Below are positions 49,761 through 58,898 of a stretch of 64,000 nt of DNA, piece after piece (positions within the stretch are counted from its first letter, which is position 1; each line of letters begins with the position of its first letter). The DNA lies in assembly GCA_002482545.1 (NCBI GenBank), contig DLGF01000024.1:225850-289849 (forward strand), given 5' to 3'. The position numbers and the translations under genes were made by a program. The notes beneath the pieces are model-generated. The model worked only from the letters and a program-made list of their open reading frames with translations, made no database searches and was not told the DNA's origin. This stretch comes from Sporomusaceae bacterium UBA7701 (lineage in GTDB: Bacteria > Bacillota > Negativicutes > Sporomusales > UBA7701).

Positions 49761-51552
49761 ACACCCCCAGCGTTGGTTCGGCTAAAGGCAATTCCGTTGC
49801 CGGAGCGGTAACGGTTATGTCGGTTAAAGTAAAGGGCCCGTCATGGAATTTTTGGCGGATGGCCGACAGTTCCCTCCGGAAGCTGTCGGCAATAGCCGCT
49901 TCCCCGAAGCCGGCCTTGATGGTCAGCATATTCTGGCCGTACAGATGGAAGATGAGGTCCACCAACCCGAGATTTTCGGTCAGCAGACAAAGCCTGAGCC
50001 AGGTGTCGCGCACCGCATCGCCTCGGCCGCCGCCCGGCGGCTCACGGTCCTGTGAAATATGGATATAAGCCGGATAGGGCTTCTTTTCCTCACCCAGATA
50101 AAGCGGAAGCGCAAAGGACAAGGTTTTATGGCCGGCCAGCGTCTCCCCCGCCGGCTGAGCGGCCGGGCGCTGGGTCAAAGCAACCATTTCCTGCAGCGTC
50201 TCTTCCGCCTGCTTCAGGGAAGCGGCAGGAAGATGCGCCATATCCACGCATTCGGCGACTTTCAGCCAGACTAACGCCTGGCGCAGCTCCGGCAGGTTAT
50301 GGGCCGTCACAGCCTGTTTCAGCCTGCCGGAAAAGGTTGCCGCAAACGCTTCATCCAGTCTGGCGAAGACCTGCGGCGGAAGGCTCCGGGGGATAAGTTC
50401 CCGGCACAGGACGCGCAGCTTATCCGCGGCCGCGTCCCCGGAACCGCTTTCAGCCAGTTGGCTGAACAGCGCCGCCAATTGCGTCGCGAAGGTTTCGCCG
50501 GGTTTCGCGGCTGGGCTTGAAGGCTGGCCGGCGACTTGACCCGTCGGCGGATGAACCGCCGGTTTATTGGCTTGCCCCGGGGCAGCCTGGGGCGCCGCCT
50601 GGGCCTGATCCCCGACAGGGTCCTGCCCTGCGGCGGCCGCTTCGGCAGGTTGTCCGGCCCGCTGGGCCAGCTGCCTGGAGCTCTGGAAAACCTCCGCCGG
50701 CGGGTCCTGCAACAGGCCGGCGGCCGTCTGACGAGTCCCCGGGGCTTCGGCGTCAGCCTGTCCGCCCGGTGGCTGCGCCAGCGCAGCCAAATCCCGTAGT
50801 ACGCCCCGCTCCTGTCTGGACAGCGGGGGTTGGACGGCATCCCAGTCCAGGCCGTCGGCCAACCGGACCCAAGCCAATACTTCCTGCAATTCGGCCAGAG
50901 CACCGCCGGGAAAGGCCTGGCGCAGCGCCGGCGGAAGCTGCTGCCTGGCGGCAAGTTCCTTTACGAGGCTGGCGGTCTTGCGGTCGCTTGCCGGAGGCAT
51001 GAGCTGCCGGCAAAGCTCCCGCACATTGGCCAGAAGCTTCCCGTCCAGAACCGGCCCGCTCATAAGCTGCCGGATCAACCCCTGAAGCTCTCCGGCCAAA
51101 TCCGGGTTCTTCGCGGCGATCTGGCTCATTGTGGTCTGAACCGCCTGGATTAGGGCCGGCGGCATTCCTTCCGGGAAAAGCTTGCGCAGTAAAGCGGCGT
51201 TCCCCGCCTTTTGGGCCAGAGCGGTCAGACTGTCCGCGGCGGTTTTTGCGCCTTTCAGCAGGCTGGGAAGCCCGTTCGCCAATGCCTCCTCCGCCGAAGG
51301 AAAAACGCCGGTTTGAAGGACGGGCTCGTCGGCCAGGCCCTTCGGCAACAGTTTGAACAAGGCATCCTGGTGCTCCAGCATTTTGGCCACCTGTTCCAGA
51401 AGCACCTGAATCCGGCTTTCCGCCGCCAGTTCAACCTGGGCCTGCAAAGCCGGAGGTAATTCGTTTTGTACGGGTTGGGCTCCCGGGTTCGGCCGGGCCC
51501 CCGCTATGGAAGAGGCCATACCCGAATCGGGCAGTTGCGCTTGGATCTTCAT
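49735..51552 (-). CDS. FliK-like hook-length control protein (YlqG type)
   Basis: This 605-aa protein is rich in Pro, Ala, Gln and Leu, with a long low-complexity centre (about 270-360) and a folded C-terminal part (about 475-590) that carries YLGEEKKPYPAYIHISQD, WLRLCLLTENLGLVDLIFHLYGQNMLTIKAGF and matches the FliK C-terminal domain pattern. Position before an FlhB-like gene supports it. FliK measures the flagellar hook and switches export specificity; this copy outside the main flagellar cluster may have a related role. Confidence 0.75.
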   Translation of the reverse strand: MKIQAQLPDSGMASSIAGARPNPGAQPVQNELPPALQAQVELAAESRIQVLLEQVAKMLEHQDALFKLLPKGLADEPVLQTGVFPSAEEALANGLPSLLKGAKTAADSLTALAQKAGNAALLRKLFPEGMPPALIQAVQTTMSQIAAKNPDLAGELQGLIRQLMSGPVLDGKLLANVRELCRQLMPPASDRKTASLVKELAARQQLPPALRQAFPGGALAELQEVLAWVRLADGLDWDAVQPPLSRQERGVLRDLAALAQPPGGQADAEAPGTRQTAAGLLQDPPAEVFQSSRQLAQRAGQPAEAAAAGQDPVGDQAQAAPQAAPGQANKPAVHPPTGQVAGQPSSPAAKPGETFATQLAALFSQLAESGSGDAAADKLRVLCRELIPRSLPPQVFARLDEAFAATFSGRLKQAVTAHNLPELRQALVWLKVAECVDMAHLPAASLKQAEETLQEMVALTQRPAAQPAGETLAGHKTLSFALPLYLGEEKKPYPAYIHISQDREPPGGGRGDAVRDTWLRLCLLTENLGLVDLIFHLYGQNMLTIKAGFGEAAIADSFRRELSAIRQKFHDGPFTLTDITVTAPATELPLAEPTLGVYDHNGKPV

Positions 51553-51579
51553 AGGACAAATCCCCTTTGGCCGGTGTTG

Positions 51580-52194
51580 TCAAAACATCTTAAGCTGCTC
51601 GGACCATTCCGGATTTAGCAGCAGCTTCACAGGGGCGTAGGTTTTGCGGTGAATCGGGCTGGGGCCGTATTTTTTAAGCGCCGCGGCGTGCTCTTTGGTG
51701 AAATATCCCTTGTGCCGGTCAAAGCCGTATTCGGGATATAGCTCGTGATAACGGAGCATGGTGCTGTCGCGGGCGACCTTCGCGATGATCGAGGCGGCGC
51801 TGATCTCCGGTATGGTATCGTCGCCTTTGATGATTGTCTCGGTATGGATCGTCAGGTCGGGTTTGTGGATCCCGTCGATTAAAACTTTGTCCGGCCTGAC
51901 CTTGAGCCCCTCGACGGCCCGCTTGATGGCCAGGAGGGTGGCGTAGTGGATGTTGAGGGCTTCAATTTCTTCCAGGCTGGCGAGGGCGATCGACCAGCAG
52001 AGCGCCTGCTGTTTAATCTCGCCCGCAAGCAGCTCCCGTTTACGGGCAGTGAGCTTTTTGGAGTCCGCCAGGCCGGCGATCGGGCGGCTTGGATCGAGAA
52101 TGCAGGCGGCGGCGTATACGTCGGAAACCAGGCTGCCCCGCCCCACTTCGTCGCAGCCGCAGATGAGGATTTTCTTCATTTTGCTTGTTGCCAT
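51580..52194 (-). CDS. rnhB: Ribonuclease HII
   Basis: This 204-aa protein removes RNA from RNA-DNA hybrids. Catalytic D15 and E16 lie in CDEVGRG; IDGIHKPD and the ISAASIIAKVARD segment carry further active-site residues, and YPEYGFDRHKGYFTKEH is typical. After DEVGRG the sequence reads SLVSDVYAAA instead of the common PLAGPVVAAA, so the neighbourhood of the active site is divergent. The ATG at 52194 has AAAGG twelve bases upstream; an ATG five codons in is possible. Confidence 0.9.
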   Translation of the reverse strand: MATSKMKKILICGCDEVGRGSLVSDVYAAACILDPSRPIAGLADSKKLTARKRELLAGEIKQQALCWSIALASLEEIEALNIHYATLLAIKRAVEGLKVRPDKVLIDGIHKPDLTIHTETIIKGDDTIPEISAASIIAKVARDSTMLRYHELYPEYGFDRHKGYFTKEHAAALKKYGPSPIHRKTYAPVKLLLNPEWSEQLKMF

Positions 52195-52289
52195 ATGTTT
52201 CGTCTACCTTTGCCGGTATGTATGTTTCAATCTCCGGAGCATTCATACATATTCTTGGCAATAGGCATAAATCCCTGCCTGGCATACAA

Positions 52290-52317
52290 ACAAAAGAGGA
52301 CCGGCCGTGGCCGGTCC
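52290..52317 (-). terminator. Terminator after rbgA
   Basis: On the minus strand GGACCGGCC-ac-GGCCGGTCC is followed by TCTTTTGTTTG. It lies between rbgA and rnhB. Confidence 0.8.
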
Positions 52318-52336
52318 CTTGTTATGTATCGCCTTT

Positions 52337-53215
52337 TTATTCTCCTGAAGGCTTCTCCTCCGGCAAAGAGCCGGGCTCGTCCAGGGTAAACCTGCCCAGT
52401 TTGCCGTCTCGGAATTCGTTCAGCACAATGCGCCGCGCCTTCTCATAGTCGATCGCGCCGCCGCTTTTGAGGCAGCCCCGGCGGGAGCCGATGAGTTCCA
52501 GAATGGCGGCGGGGTTTTCCGGCAGCGGCAGGGTGAGGTTATAGCGGCCCGACACCCGTTCGGGGTAACGCTCCCGCAAGAGTTCCGTCAGACGATTTAC
52601 AACCTTCTCCATGTCGAAGACCTCGTCGCTGATCGCGCCGGTTATCGCCAGTTTGAAGGCCGCTTCCTGATCTTCGAATTTGGGCCACAGTACGCCCGGG
52701 GTATCCAAAAGCTCCAGGTTCTTGCCGATTTTGAGCCACTGCTGGCCGCGGGTCACCCCCGGCTTATCCCCGGTCCGCGCGGTCGCTGTGCCCAACAGCC
52801 GGTTGATCAGCGAGGATTTCCCCACATTGGGAATACCCAGGATCATCGCCCGGACCGCCCTGGCCCGGATGCCCTTGGCGGCCCAGGCGGCCAGTTTGTC
52901 TTTCGCCGCCTGTTCGGTCCGGCCGATCAACAGTTTGGCGCTGCCGCCGCTCACCGATTCCACGGCCACAGCTTCCTGAGCGCGGGCGCGGAAGATCCCC
53001 AGCCACTGCTCCGTGGCAACGGGATCGGCCAGGTCGGCCTTATTCAGCACAATGACCCGGGGTTTCCGGTCGATGATTTCATCAAGGACCGGATTGGCGC
53101 TGCTGACCGGGATACGGGCATCCAGGAGTTCGATTACGACATCGACCAGCTTCAGTTGTTCGCGGATCATCCGGTGGGCTTTCGCCATGTGCCCGGGAAA
53201 CCAATGGATATGCAT
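52337..53215 (-). CDS. rbgA: Ribosome biogenesis GTPase RbgA (YlqF)
   Basis: This 292-aa protein is a circularly permuted GTPase that helps to mature the 50S subunit. The motifs appear in permuted order: G4 NKAD (58-61), G1 GIPNVGKS (127-134), G3 DTPG (about 169). It starts MHIHWFPGHMAKA, as RbgA proteins do, and has the C-terminal helical ANTAR-like domain. Upstream of lepB, as in Bacillus and relatives. Confidence 0.95.
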   Translation of the reverse strand: MHIHWFPGHMAKAHRMIREQLKLVDVVIELLDARIPVSSANPVLDEIIDRKPRVIVLNKADLADPVATEQWLGIFRARAQEAVAVESVSGGSAKLLIGRTEQAAKDKLAAWAAKGIRARAVRAMILGIPNVGKSSLINRLLGTATARTGDKPGVTRGQQWLKIGKNLELLDTPGVLWPKFEDQEAAFKLAITGAISDEVFDMEKVVNRLTELLRERYPERVSGRYNLTLPLPENPAAILELIGSRRGCLKSGGAIDYEKARRIVLNEFRDGKLGRFTLDEPGSLPEEKPSGE

Positions 53216-53250
53216 CGCTTTCTCACAACCCTATTTTTGCTGCAGATTGA

Positions 53251-53775
53251 CTACGGCAGGGATTTCATCTGATCCAGCGGCCAGAAAACAACGACCGCCT
53301 TTCCCTTGATCAGGTCGTAGGGAACAAAGCCAACGTCGGCGAAGCGACTGTCTTCGGAGTTGTTCCGGTTGTCGCCCATCACGAAGATATGTCCGTCGGG
53401 AACGGTTGCCAGGGGATAGGAGCCCCTGGTTTTCTCCAGAATATACGTCTCATTCAGCAACTGGCCGTTGACAAACACACGGCCATCCTTGATTTCAATC
53501 GTGTCCCCGGGAATGGCGATAACCCGCTTGATAAAATCCCGGCTGGGATCGCTGGGGAACCGGAAGACGATGATTTCGCCCCTGACAGGCTGCTTGAAGC
53601 GGTAAATGAATTTGTTGACGACCAGCCGTTCACCGTTCACTAGGGTCGGGCGCATCGAAGGGCCCTCTACCATGTACAGTTCGACGATAAAGTACCGGAT
53701 AAAAAAAGCCAGGACGACCGCGATGAGTATGGAAATGACCCAATCCTTGATTTCTTCGCCAAGTGTTGTGCTCAT
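53251..53775 (-). CDS. lepB: Signal peptidase I
   Basis: This 174-aa protein has one membrane helix (about 11-32) and the S26 fold, with catalytic S40 (VEGPSMRPTL), lysine K83 (FIKRVIAIPGD) and the VMGDNRNNSEDSR box. It cuts signal peptides on the outer face of the inner membrane. It lies between rplS and rbgA in the order usual for Firmicutes. Confidence 0.96.
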   Translation of the reverse strand: MSTTLGEEIKDWVISILIAVVLAFFIRYFIVELYMVEGPSMRPTLVNGERLVVNKFIYRFKQPVRGEIIVFRFPSDPSRDFIKRVIAIPGDTIEIKDGRVFVNGQLLNETYILEKTRGSYPLATVPDGHIFVMGDNRNNSEDSRFADVGFVPYDLIKGKAVVVFWPLDQMKSLP

Positions 53776-53803
53776 GACGGATCCCTCCCCCCTCTCGGAT
53801 GAA

Positions 53804-53828
53804 GAAAAGGGACTGTGTTACCAGTCCC
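53804..53828 (-). terminator. Terminator after rplS
   Basis: On the minus strand GGGACTG-gtaaca-CAGTCCC is followed by TTTTCTTC, just after the rplS stop. Confidence 0.8.
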
Positions 53829-53835
53829 TAGCTTA

Positions 53836-54177
53836 CTAGCGTCTTTCCTTAATACGTGCCGCTTTACCGGTAAGGTTGCGCAGGTAGTAAAGTTTAGCCC
53901 GGCGGACAATGCCCCGGCGAGCCACTTCAATTTTTTCCAAACGCGGGGAATGGACCGGGAAGGTTCTTTCCACACCCACACCATAGGAAATTCTCCGTAC
54001 GGTGAAAGTTTCCCGGGCACCGCTGCCCTGCCGCTTGATTACGACGCCTTCAAAAACCTGGATGCGTTCCCGGTTGCCCTCGACGACCTTTACGTGGACC
54101 TTCACCGTGTCGCCGGGCTTGAAGTCGGGAATGTCGCTACGAAGTTGCTCCTGTTCCAGGGCTCTTAAAATATCCAA
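53836..54177 (-). CDS. rplS: Ribosomal protein bL19
   Basis: This 113-aa protein (MDILRALEQEQLRSDIPDFK..., FEGVVIKRQGSGARETFTVRRIS in two parts, RRAKLYYLRNLTGKAARIKER) is full-length bL19 at the 30S-50S interface. AGGAGG precedes the ATG. It has its own promoter and a terminator, so it can be made apart from trmD. Confidence 0.97.
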   Translation of the reverse strand: MDILRALEQEQLRSDIPDFKPGDTVKVHVKVVEGNRERIQVFEGVVIKRQGSGARETFTVRRISYGVGVERTFPVHSPRLEKIEVARRGIVRRAKLYYLRNLTGKAARIKERR

Positions 54178-54247
54178 AAGAATTTCCTCCTCAGACTAGA
54201 CGTTCTTACCGGCGCAGGCAGAGGACCGTCCGTTTTACACATGATGG

Positions 54248-54276
54248 ATTATACCATATCATTGCCAAAAAGACAA
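54248..54276 (-). promoter_or_regulatory. Promoter of rplS
   Basis: On the minus strand TTGTCT (54271-54276) and TATAAT (54248-54253) are separated by 17 bases. A leader of about 60-65 bases follows before the start of rplS. Confidence 0.75.
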
Positions 54277-54288
54277 CCAAAAATACCT

Positions 54289-54870
54289 CTAGTCGCGGGA
54301 CAGCCACCACTCCGAGCCGAGTAGCCGGTCGAGGATGATGGCCACTGCGGCCCGGACGGGCAGATGATTGTAGTCGCCCCGCCCGTAGATGGGTTCAAGA
54401 ATATAGTCGAACTGCGCCATCAGCGTCTTCTCCATGCCCCAGCCGGTCCCAAAGAGCAAGAGGCAGGGCTGCCGCCCGGCTTCCAGTCGCCGCCTGAGAC
54501 CGGTATAGGAGACGGTGTTCGGGTAGCGGCGCGCATCGGTGGTCACCACGATGGGCGATGAACCTTCCGCCTCCTCGATCCGCCGGATGACGGCCGCGAT
54601 GTCGGGGGCGACTTCCAGCACCGAAAGGGCTTCCTGCCGGTCGGGGTTATATCTGCCGCCGCCGCCCTCCCGCCAATAGCCCAGGATGTCCCGGGCCAGA
54701 GCCGTCTGGCTCTCAAGGGGATGAATGACGAAAAAGCGCTTGATGTCGTAGGTCCTGGAAGTGCGGGATATGTCATGAAGGTCGAAGTTGGTGATGGCCG
54801 TGGCGATGACTTCATTCCGCTTATTGTAGATGGGATAGTGGACAAGCCCGAGATATATCGTACTTGCCAT
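54289..54870 (-). CDS. SPOUT-like RNA methyltransferase (COG4752 type)
   Basis: This 193-aa protein begins IYLGLVHYPIYNKRNEVIATAITNFDLHDISR (split here) and continues with FFVIHPLESQ, IVVTTDARRYPNTVSY and the knot-like LLFGTGWGMEKTLM, a pattern seen in small SAM-dependent RNA methyltransferases encoded next to trmD. It overlaps the trmD stop by one base. The RNA target is not known to me. Confidence 0.85.
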   Translation of the reverse strand: MASTIYLGLVHYPIYNKRNEVIATAITNFDLHDISRTSRTYDIKRFFVIHPLESQTALARDILGYWREGGGGRYNPDRQEALSVLEVAPDIAAVIRRIEEAEGSSPIVVTTDARRYPNTVSYTGLRRRLEAGRQPCLLLFGTGWGMEKTLMAQFDYILEPIYGRGDYNHLPVRAAVAIILDRLLGSEWWLSRD

Positions 54871-55616
54871 TACTCCTCACCCGTCTCTTCCGCCCGAATT
54901 TCCGCCAACAGCTTGGCGTCCTCCTTGGACAGCGGGAACGATGCCAAAAGGTCCGGACGGCGGAGCAGCGTGGCCCTGAGCGACTCTTTCCGCCGCCACC
55001 GGGCGATCTTGGCATGGTCGCCGGACACCAGCACTTCAGGAACCTCCCAGCCGCGGAATTCCCGGGGCCGGGTATACTGGGGATATTCCAGCAGGCCGCT
55101 GTAGAAAGAATCCTGTTCCGCCGCGTCGCAAGCGCCCAGCACGCCGGGCAGCATCCGAGCCACGGCGTCGGTCACCACCATCGCCGGCAGTTCGCCGCCG
55201 GTCAGCACATAGTCGCCGATGGACAGCGCCTCGTCCGCGAGATGGCGCCTGACCCGCTCGTCAACGCCCTCATAATGGCCGCAAACCAAAATGAGCTGAT
55301 CATACGCCGCCAATTCCTTGGCTTTTTCCTGGGTGAACCGCTCGCCGCCGGGGCACATGAGAATGATCCTGCGCTTCAAGGCCTCGCCGGCGGCCAGGCT
55401 CTCCACCGCCCGGAACACCGGATCGGGCTTCATGACCATGCCCGATCCTCCCCCAAAGGGATAATCGTCGACGATCCGGTGCTTGTCGACGGTGAAATCC
55501 CGGGGATTGGTGACGGCAATGGCCAGCAGGCTGGCCTCGCGGGCCCGCTTCAGGATGCTCGTGCCAAGCGGTCCCTCGAACATTTCGGGAAACAGCGAGA
55601 CGATATCGATGCGCAT
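54870..55616 (-). CDS. trmD: tRNA (guanine-37-N1)-methyltransferase
   Basis: The ATG at 55616 begins MRIDIVSLFPEMFEGPL; an earlier in-frame start lies inside rimM. The 248-aa protein has the TrmD trefoil-knot motifs YPFGGGSGMVMKPDPV, LMCPGGERFTQEKAKEL, LVCGHYEGVDERV and SIGDYVLTGGELPAM. It modifies G37 of tRNAs to prevent frameshifts. Confidence 0.97.
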   Translation of the reverse strand: MRIDIVSLFPEMFEGPLGTSILKRAREASLLAIAVTNPRDFTVDKHRIVDDYPFGGGSGMVMKPDPVFRAVESLAAGEALKRRIILMCPGGERFTQEKAKELAAYDQLILVCGHYEGVDERVRRHLADEALSIGDYVLTGGELPAMVVTDAVARMLPGVLGACDAAEQDSFYSGLLEYPQYTRPREFRGWEVPEVLVSGDHAKIARWRRKESLRATLLRRPDLLASFPLSKEDAKLLAEIRAEETGEE

Positions 55617-55618
55617 GC

Positions 55619-56122
55619 TCAATCCCATTCTTCCTGTAGTTTGACCGTTATCTTTCCGCCAGCCACATCAATGGCTTTCACCACTTCTTTGAGCGCCGGA
55701 ATCAGCACCGGCCGCTCCCCTTCCCGCTCGGCGACATATACATCGTTGCTGCCGGTGTGCAGGACATCGGTGACTGTGCCGATATAGTCCCCGGCCTCGT
55801 CATAAACCTTAAGTCCGACAATGTCGAAAACATAAAAGTGTCCTTCCGGCAACGGCACCAGGTTGTCTCTGGTGACCTCCAGCAATTTTCCCCGCAGCGT
55901 GTCCGCCGCATCGCGGCTGTCCAAGCCGCGAAACTTCAGGATGACAAACTGCTTGTGGTAGCGCACCGTCTCGACGGCAAGCTCCCGTCCTCCTTGCAGC
56001 AGGACTTTCTTCAGGGTCTGAAACCGGTCGGGGAAATCGGTAAGCGGGACAACACGAACGTCACCCCGCACGCCGTGCGGGGCAACAATTTTACCGATTG
56101 CTATCAACGTTTCATCCGGCAT
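55619..56122 (-). CDS. rimM: 16S rRNA processing protein RimM
   Basis: This 167-aa protein has the RimM N-terminal barrel (IGKIVAPHGVRGDVRVVPLTDFPDRF split here) and a PRC-barrel domain (HFYVFDIVGLKVYDEAG, VLIPALKEVVKAIDV). It helps to assemble the 30S head. Standard order rpsP-khpA-ylqD-rimM-trmD. Confidence 0.96.
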   Translation of the reverse strand: MPDETLIAIGKIVAPHGVRGDVRVVPLTDFPDRFQTLKKVLLQGGRELAVETVRYHKQFVILKFRGLDSRDAADTLRGKLLEVTRDNLVPLPEGHFYVFDIVGLKVYDEAGDYIGTVTDVLHTGSNDVYVAEREGERPVLIPALKEVVKAIDVAGGKITVKLQEEWD

Positions 56123-56124
56123 GG

Positions 56125-56532
56125 TTAGGCGCGAAAAGCGATAATTTTACCGTCTTCCAGTAAAATTTCCGCATTCATCATTTTGTGCAGATCATCGCCG
56201 ACGCTGACGGTGATAAATCGCTCCATGTTTCCCTGAACAACTTCCGAACCGATTTCCAGCCCGGCAGTCTCTTTCAAGCGTTCCACCATATGATTCTTGA
56301 AGTCGATCCGTTTTTGCCGTTCGGCCTCAATCTGCTGCCGCAGGCCGGTTAAGCCCTGGGCGTCGATTTTGACCTGTTCGGCCATCACCCGTTTGGCGTG
56401 GAAATCGATTTGCTGCAGTTCCATGTCGGCTTTTTTGATTGCGTCCTGAATCTCCGCCGCCATTTGACTCTTAAGACCTTCGGTGACTTTGGCCTTAATT
56501 GCGACCGGGCATTTTAAAGTCATGCTTTCCAT
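56125..56532 (-). CDS. ylqD: YlqD family protein
   Basis: This 135-aa protein matches YlqD of Firmicutes by position and pattern: KCPVAIKAKVTEGLKSQMAAEIQ, a central coiled coil (about 35-85) and a C-terminal beta part (ITVSVGDDLHKMMNAEILLEDGKIIAF). Function unknown. Confidence 0.9.
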   Translation of the reverse strand: MESMTLKCPVAIKAKVTEGLKSQMAAEIQDAIKKADMELQQIDFHAKRVMAEQVKIDAQGLTGLRQQIEAERQKRIDFKNHMVERLKETAGLEIGSEVVQGNMERFITVSVGDDLHKMMNAEILLEDGKIIAFRA

Positions 56533-56546
56533 AGCGTCAACACCTC

Positions 56547-56774
56547 TTAGATGATTTCCACCATAACTTTCTTATTCTCCCGGGTAGCGGCAGCTTTAAC
56601 CACAGTGCGTAAGGCCTTGGCAATCCGACCCTGTTTGCCGATGATTTTTCCCATATCGTCCGGCGCCACGCGCACTTCGTAAACGATGACGCTGTTGTCG
56701 GTCTGGGAGGTAACATGGACAAGCTCGGGGTTTTTGACCAGGGCTTTGGCGATCACTTCAACCAATTCTTTCAT
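56547..56774 (-). CDS. khpA: KH-domain RNA-binding protein KhpA
   Basis: This 75-aa protein is a single KH domain with the RNA-binding GKIIGKQGRIAKALRTVV loop (the GxxG motif is GKQG). KhpA works with KhpB/Jag in RNA binding and cell elongation in Gram-positives. It lies between rpsP and ylqD as usual. Confidence 0.95.
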   Translation of the reverse strand: MKELVEVIAKALVKNPELVHVTSQTDNSVIVYEVRVAPDDMGKIIGKQGRIAKALRTVVKAAATRENKKVMVEII

Positions 56775-56780
56775 GGTTCA

Positions 56781-57062
56781 TCACGCCTCTTTCTTGCTAC
56801 GCTTCAGTTCATCCCATTTTTTCAGGATGCCGGCTTTCGAGAACAGGTCTTTTACGGTATCGGTGGGTTGAGCACCCTTTTTCAGCCAGTCAATGGCTTT
56901 ATCTTCATCAATCTTGATGGTTGCCGGTTGGGTAGTGGAGTCGTAGTGTCCCAGGGTTTCGATGAACCGTCCGTCCCGCGGCGAACGGGAGTCGGCCACG
57001 ACAACACGGTAGAAGGGGCTCTTTTTCGCGCCCATACGTCTCAGACGAATTTTTACCGCCAT
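56781..57062 (-). CDS. rpsP: Ribosomal protein bS16
   Basis: This 93-aa protein starts MAVKIRLRRMGAKKSPFYRVVVADSRSPRDGR (split here) and has the usual bS16 pattern with IETLGHYDSTTQP and a basic end. GGAGG lies before its ATG. Confidence 0.97.
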   Translation of the reverse strand: MAVKIRLRRMGAKKSPFYRVVVADSRSPRDGRFIETLGHYDSTTQPATIKIDEDKAIDWLKKGAQPTDTVKDLFSKAGILKKWDELKRSKKEA

Positions 57063-57108
57063 TTCAAATTCACCTCCTTTATCGGATATCTGCCGAACGG
57101 CAGTCGCT

Positions 57109-58452
57109 TTATCGCATGAAAGGCAACTTGAAGCCGCCTTTTTTGCCGTTTTTTTGCATCCCCTGCATTTTTTTCATCATCTTGCGGGCCTCGGCGAACT
57201 GTTTGAGAAGCCGGTTGACATCCTGGACCCGGGTGCCGCTGCCCACGGCAATGCGCTTGCGGCGGCTGCCGTTGAGGATGGCCGGGTCCCGGCGCTCTTT
57301 TTTCGTCATGGACTGGATGATGGCTTCGATTTGTTTGAACTGCTTATCGTCAAACTCCATGCCCTGCATTTTTTTCAGATTTCCCATGCCCGGCAGCATC
57401 CCGAGAAGCTGGTCAAGGGGTCCCAGTTTCTTGACTTGCTGCAGTTGGTCGAGAAAATCATCAAGGGTGAAGTCGTCCTTGCGAAGCTTTTTCTCCATGG
57501 CCTGGGCCTGTTCGATATCAATGGCCGACTGCGCCTTTTCGATAAAGCTCAGCACATCGCCCATGCCCAGGATGCGGGAGGCCATCCTGTCCGGGTGAAA
57601 AGGCTCCAGAGCGTCCAGCTTTTCGCCCATGCCGGCGAACTTGATGGGGCATCCGGTTACGGCCTTCACGGACAGGGCCGCGCCGCCCCTGGCGTCGCCA
57701 TCCAGCTTGGTAAGGATGACGCCGTCCAGGCCGAGTTCGCCGTGAAAGGCTTCCGCGACGGTTACGGCGTCCTGGCCGGTCATGGCGTCCACCACCAACA
57801 GAATCTCATGGGGCCTCACAGTCTGCTTGACGGCTTTCAGTTCATCCATTAGTTCGGCGTTGATATGGAGCCGGCCGGCGGTATCGATGATGACCACGTC
57901 GCGGGCATAGGCGTTGGCATGGTCAATCGCTTTTTTCGCGATCGTGACCGGCGTTTCCTGATCCCCCAGGGTGAACACCGGCATCTCCAGCTGTTCGCCT
58001 AAAACCTGAAGCTGCTTAATCGCGGCGGGGCGGTAGATATCGGCCGCCACCAGGAGCGGCCGTTTGTTTTGCTTTTTCAGAAAATGCGCCAGCTTGCCGG
58101 CGGTGGTGGTTTTGCCGGCGCCCTGGAGGCCGACCAGCATAATGACGGTCGGCGGCCGCGAGGCTATGGCAATGCGGCTTTGCGTCCCGCCCATGAGAGC
58201 GGTCAGCTCGTCGTTGACGATTTTGACTACTTGCTGGGCCGGGGTAAGGCTTTCCAGCACATCCTGGCCGACGGCCCGTTCCTTCACCCGGGCGATGAAA
58301 TCCTTGACGACTTTGAAATTGACGTCGGCTTCCAAGAGAGCCATGCGGACTTCCCGCAGCGCTTCCGTCACGTCGCTTTCCGTCAGTTTTCCCCGTCCCC
58401 GCAGCTTTTTAAAGGTATTTTGGAGTTTATCGGCAAGGCCTTCAAAAACCAT
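57109..58452 (-). CDS. ffh: Signal recognition particle protein Ffh
   Basis: The ATG at 58452 (MVFEGLADKLQ) has AAAGGAGG six bases upstream. The 447-aa protein has N, G and M domains: GLQGAGKTTTAGKLA, DTAGRLHINAELMDEL, TKLDGDARGG, and a Met-rich M domain with GSGTRVQDVNRLLKQF that binds 4.5S RNA and signal sequences. It targets membrane proteins with FtsY, encoded close by. Confidence 0.97.
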   Translation of the reverse strand: MVFEGLADKLQNTFKKLRGRGKLTESDVTEALREVRMALLEADVNFKVVKDFIARVKERAVGQDVLESLTPAQQVVKIVNDELTALMGGTQSRIAIASRPPTVIMLVGLQGAGKTTTAGKLAHFLKKQNKRPLLVAADIYRPAAIKQLQVLGEQLEMPVFTLGDQETPVTIAKKAIDHANAYARDVVIIDTAGRLHINAELMDELKAVKQTVRPHEILLVVDAMTGQDAVTVAEAFHGELGLDGVILTKLDGDARGGAALSVKAVTGCPIKFAGMGEKLDALEPFHPDRMASRILGMGDVLSFIEKAQSAIDIEQAQAMEKKLRKDDFTLDDFLDQLQQVKKLGPLDQLLGMLPGMGNLKKMQGMEFDDKQFKQIEAIIQSMTKKERRDPAILNGSRRKRIAVGSGTRVQDVNRLLKQFAEARKMMKKMQGMQKNGKKGGFKLPFMR

Positions 58453-58465
58453 TTCCGGCCTCCTT

Positions 58466-58813
58466 TCATCGGTCAATCAGCTGTTTCAGAAGCCCCACGG
58501 CCTGTTTTACGCCCGGCTCCCGGCGGCAGTCCCCCGCAAGGCCGGTGAGCAGTTCGTACGCCCGGGCGACAACGGCCTGTTCCTTCTGATAGCGTTCCAC
58601 CAGGCCGAGCTTGAGCTCATAATCCTCGAGGACCTGTTCCGCCCGGCGCAGAATATCGTGGACAGCCTGCCGGGATACTTCGAATTCAGCGGCGATTTCC
58701 GCCAGCGACAAATCATTCAGATAGTGAAGTTCAAGGCATCGCTGCTGCTTTTCGGTCAGCATGGCGCCGTAAAAATCGTACAGAAGGGCGATCTTCAGCA
58801 CTCTGTCCAGCAT
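58466..58813 (-). CDS. ylxM: YlxM (UPF0122) SRP-associated HTH protein
   Basis: The ATG at 58813 has GGAGG seven bases upstream. The 115-aa protein has a sigma-like helix-turn-helix (QQRCLELHYLNDLSLAEIAAEFEVSRQAVHDILRRAE in two parts). YlxM is encoded before ffh in many Firmicutes and was reported to modulate SRP in streptococci. Confidence 0.93.
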   Translation of the reverse strand: MLDRVLKIALLYDFYGAMLTEKQQRCLELHYLNDLSLAEIAAEFEVSRQAVHDILRRAEQVLEDYELKLGLVERYQKEQAVVARAYELLTGLAGDCRREPGVKQAVGLLKQLIDR

Positions 58814-58898
58814 TTCGCCACCTCCACTGACAAGGCCCAAGCCTTTACATTACATCAGTATAGCCAAAAAACCGGACGGTGTCAAGTATTTATCCTTG

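Noticed and set aside
54864..55787. 307-aa plus-strand ORF opposite trmD
   Set aside because: Antisense shadow of a conserved tRNA methyltransferase gene.
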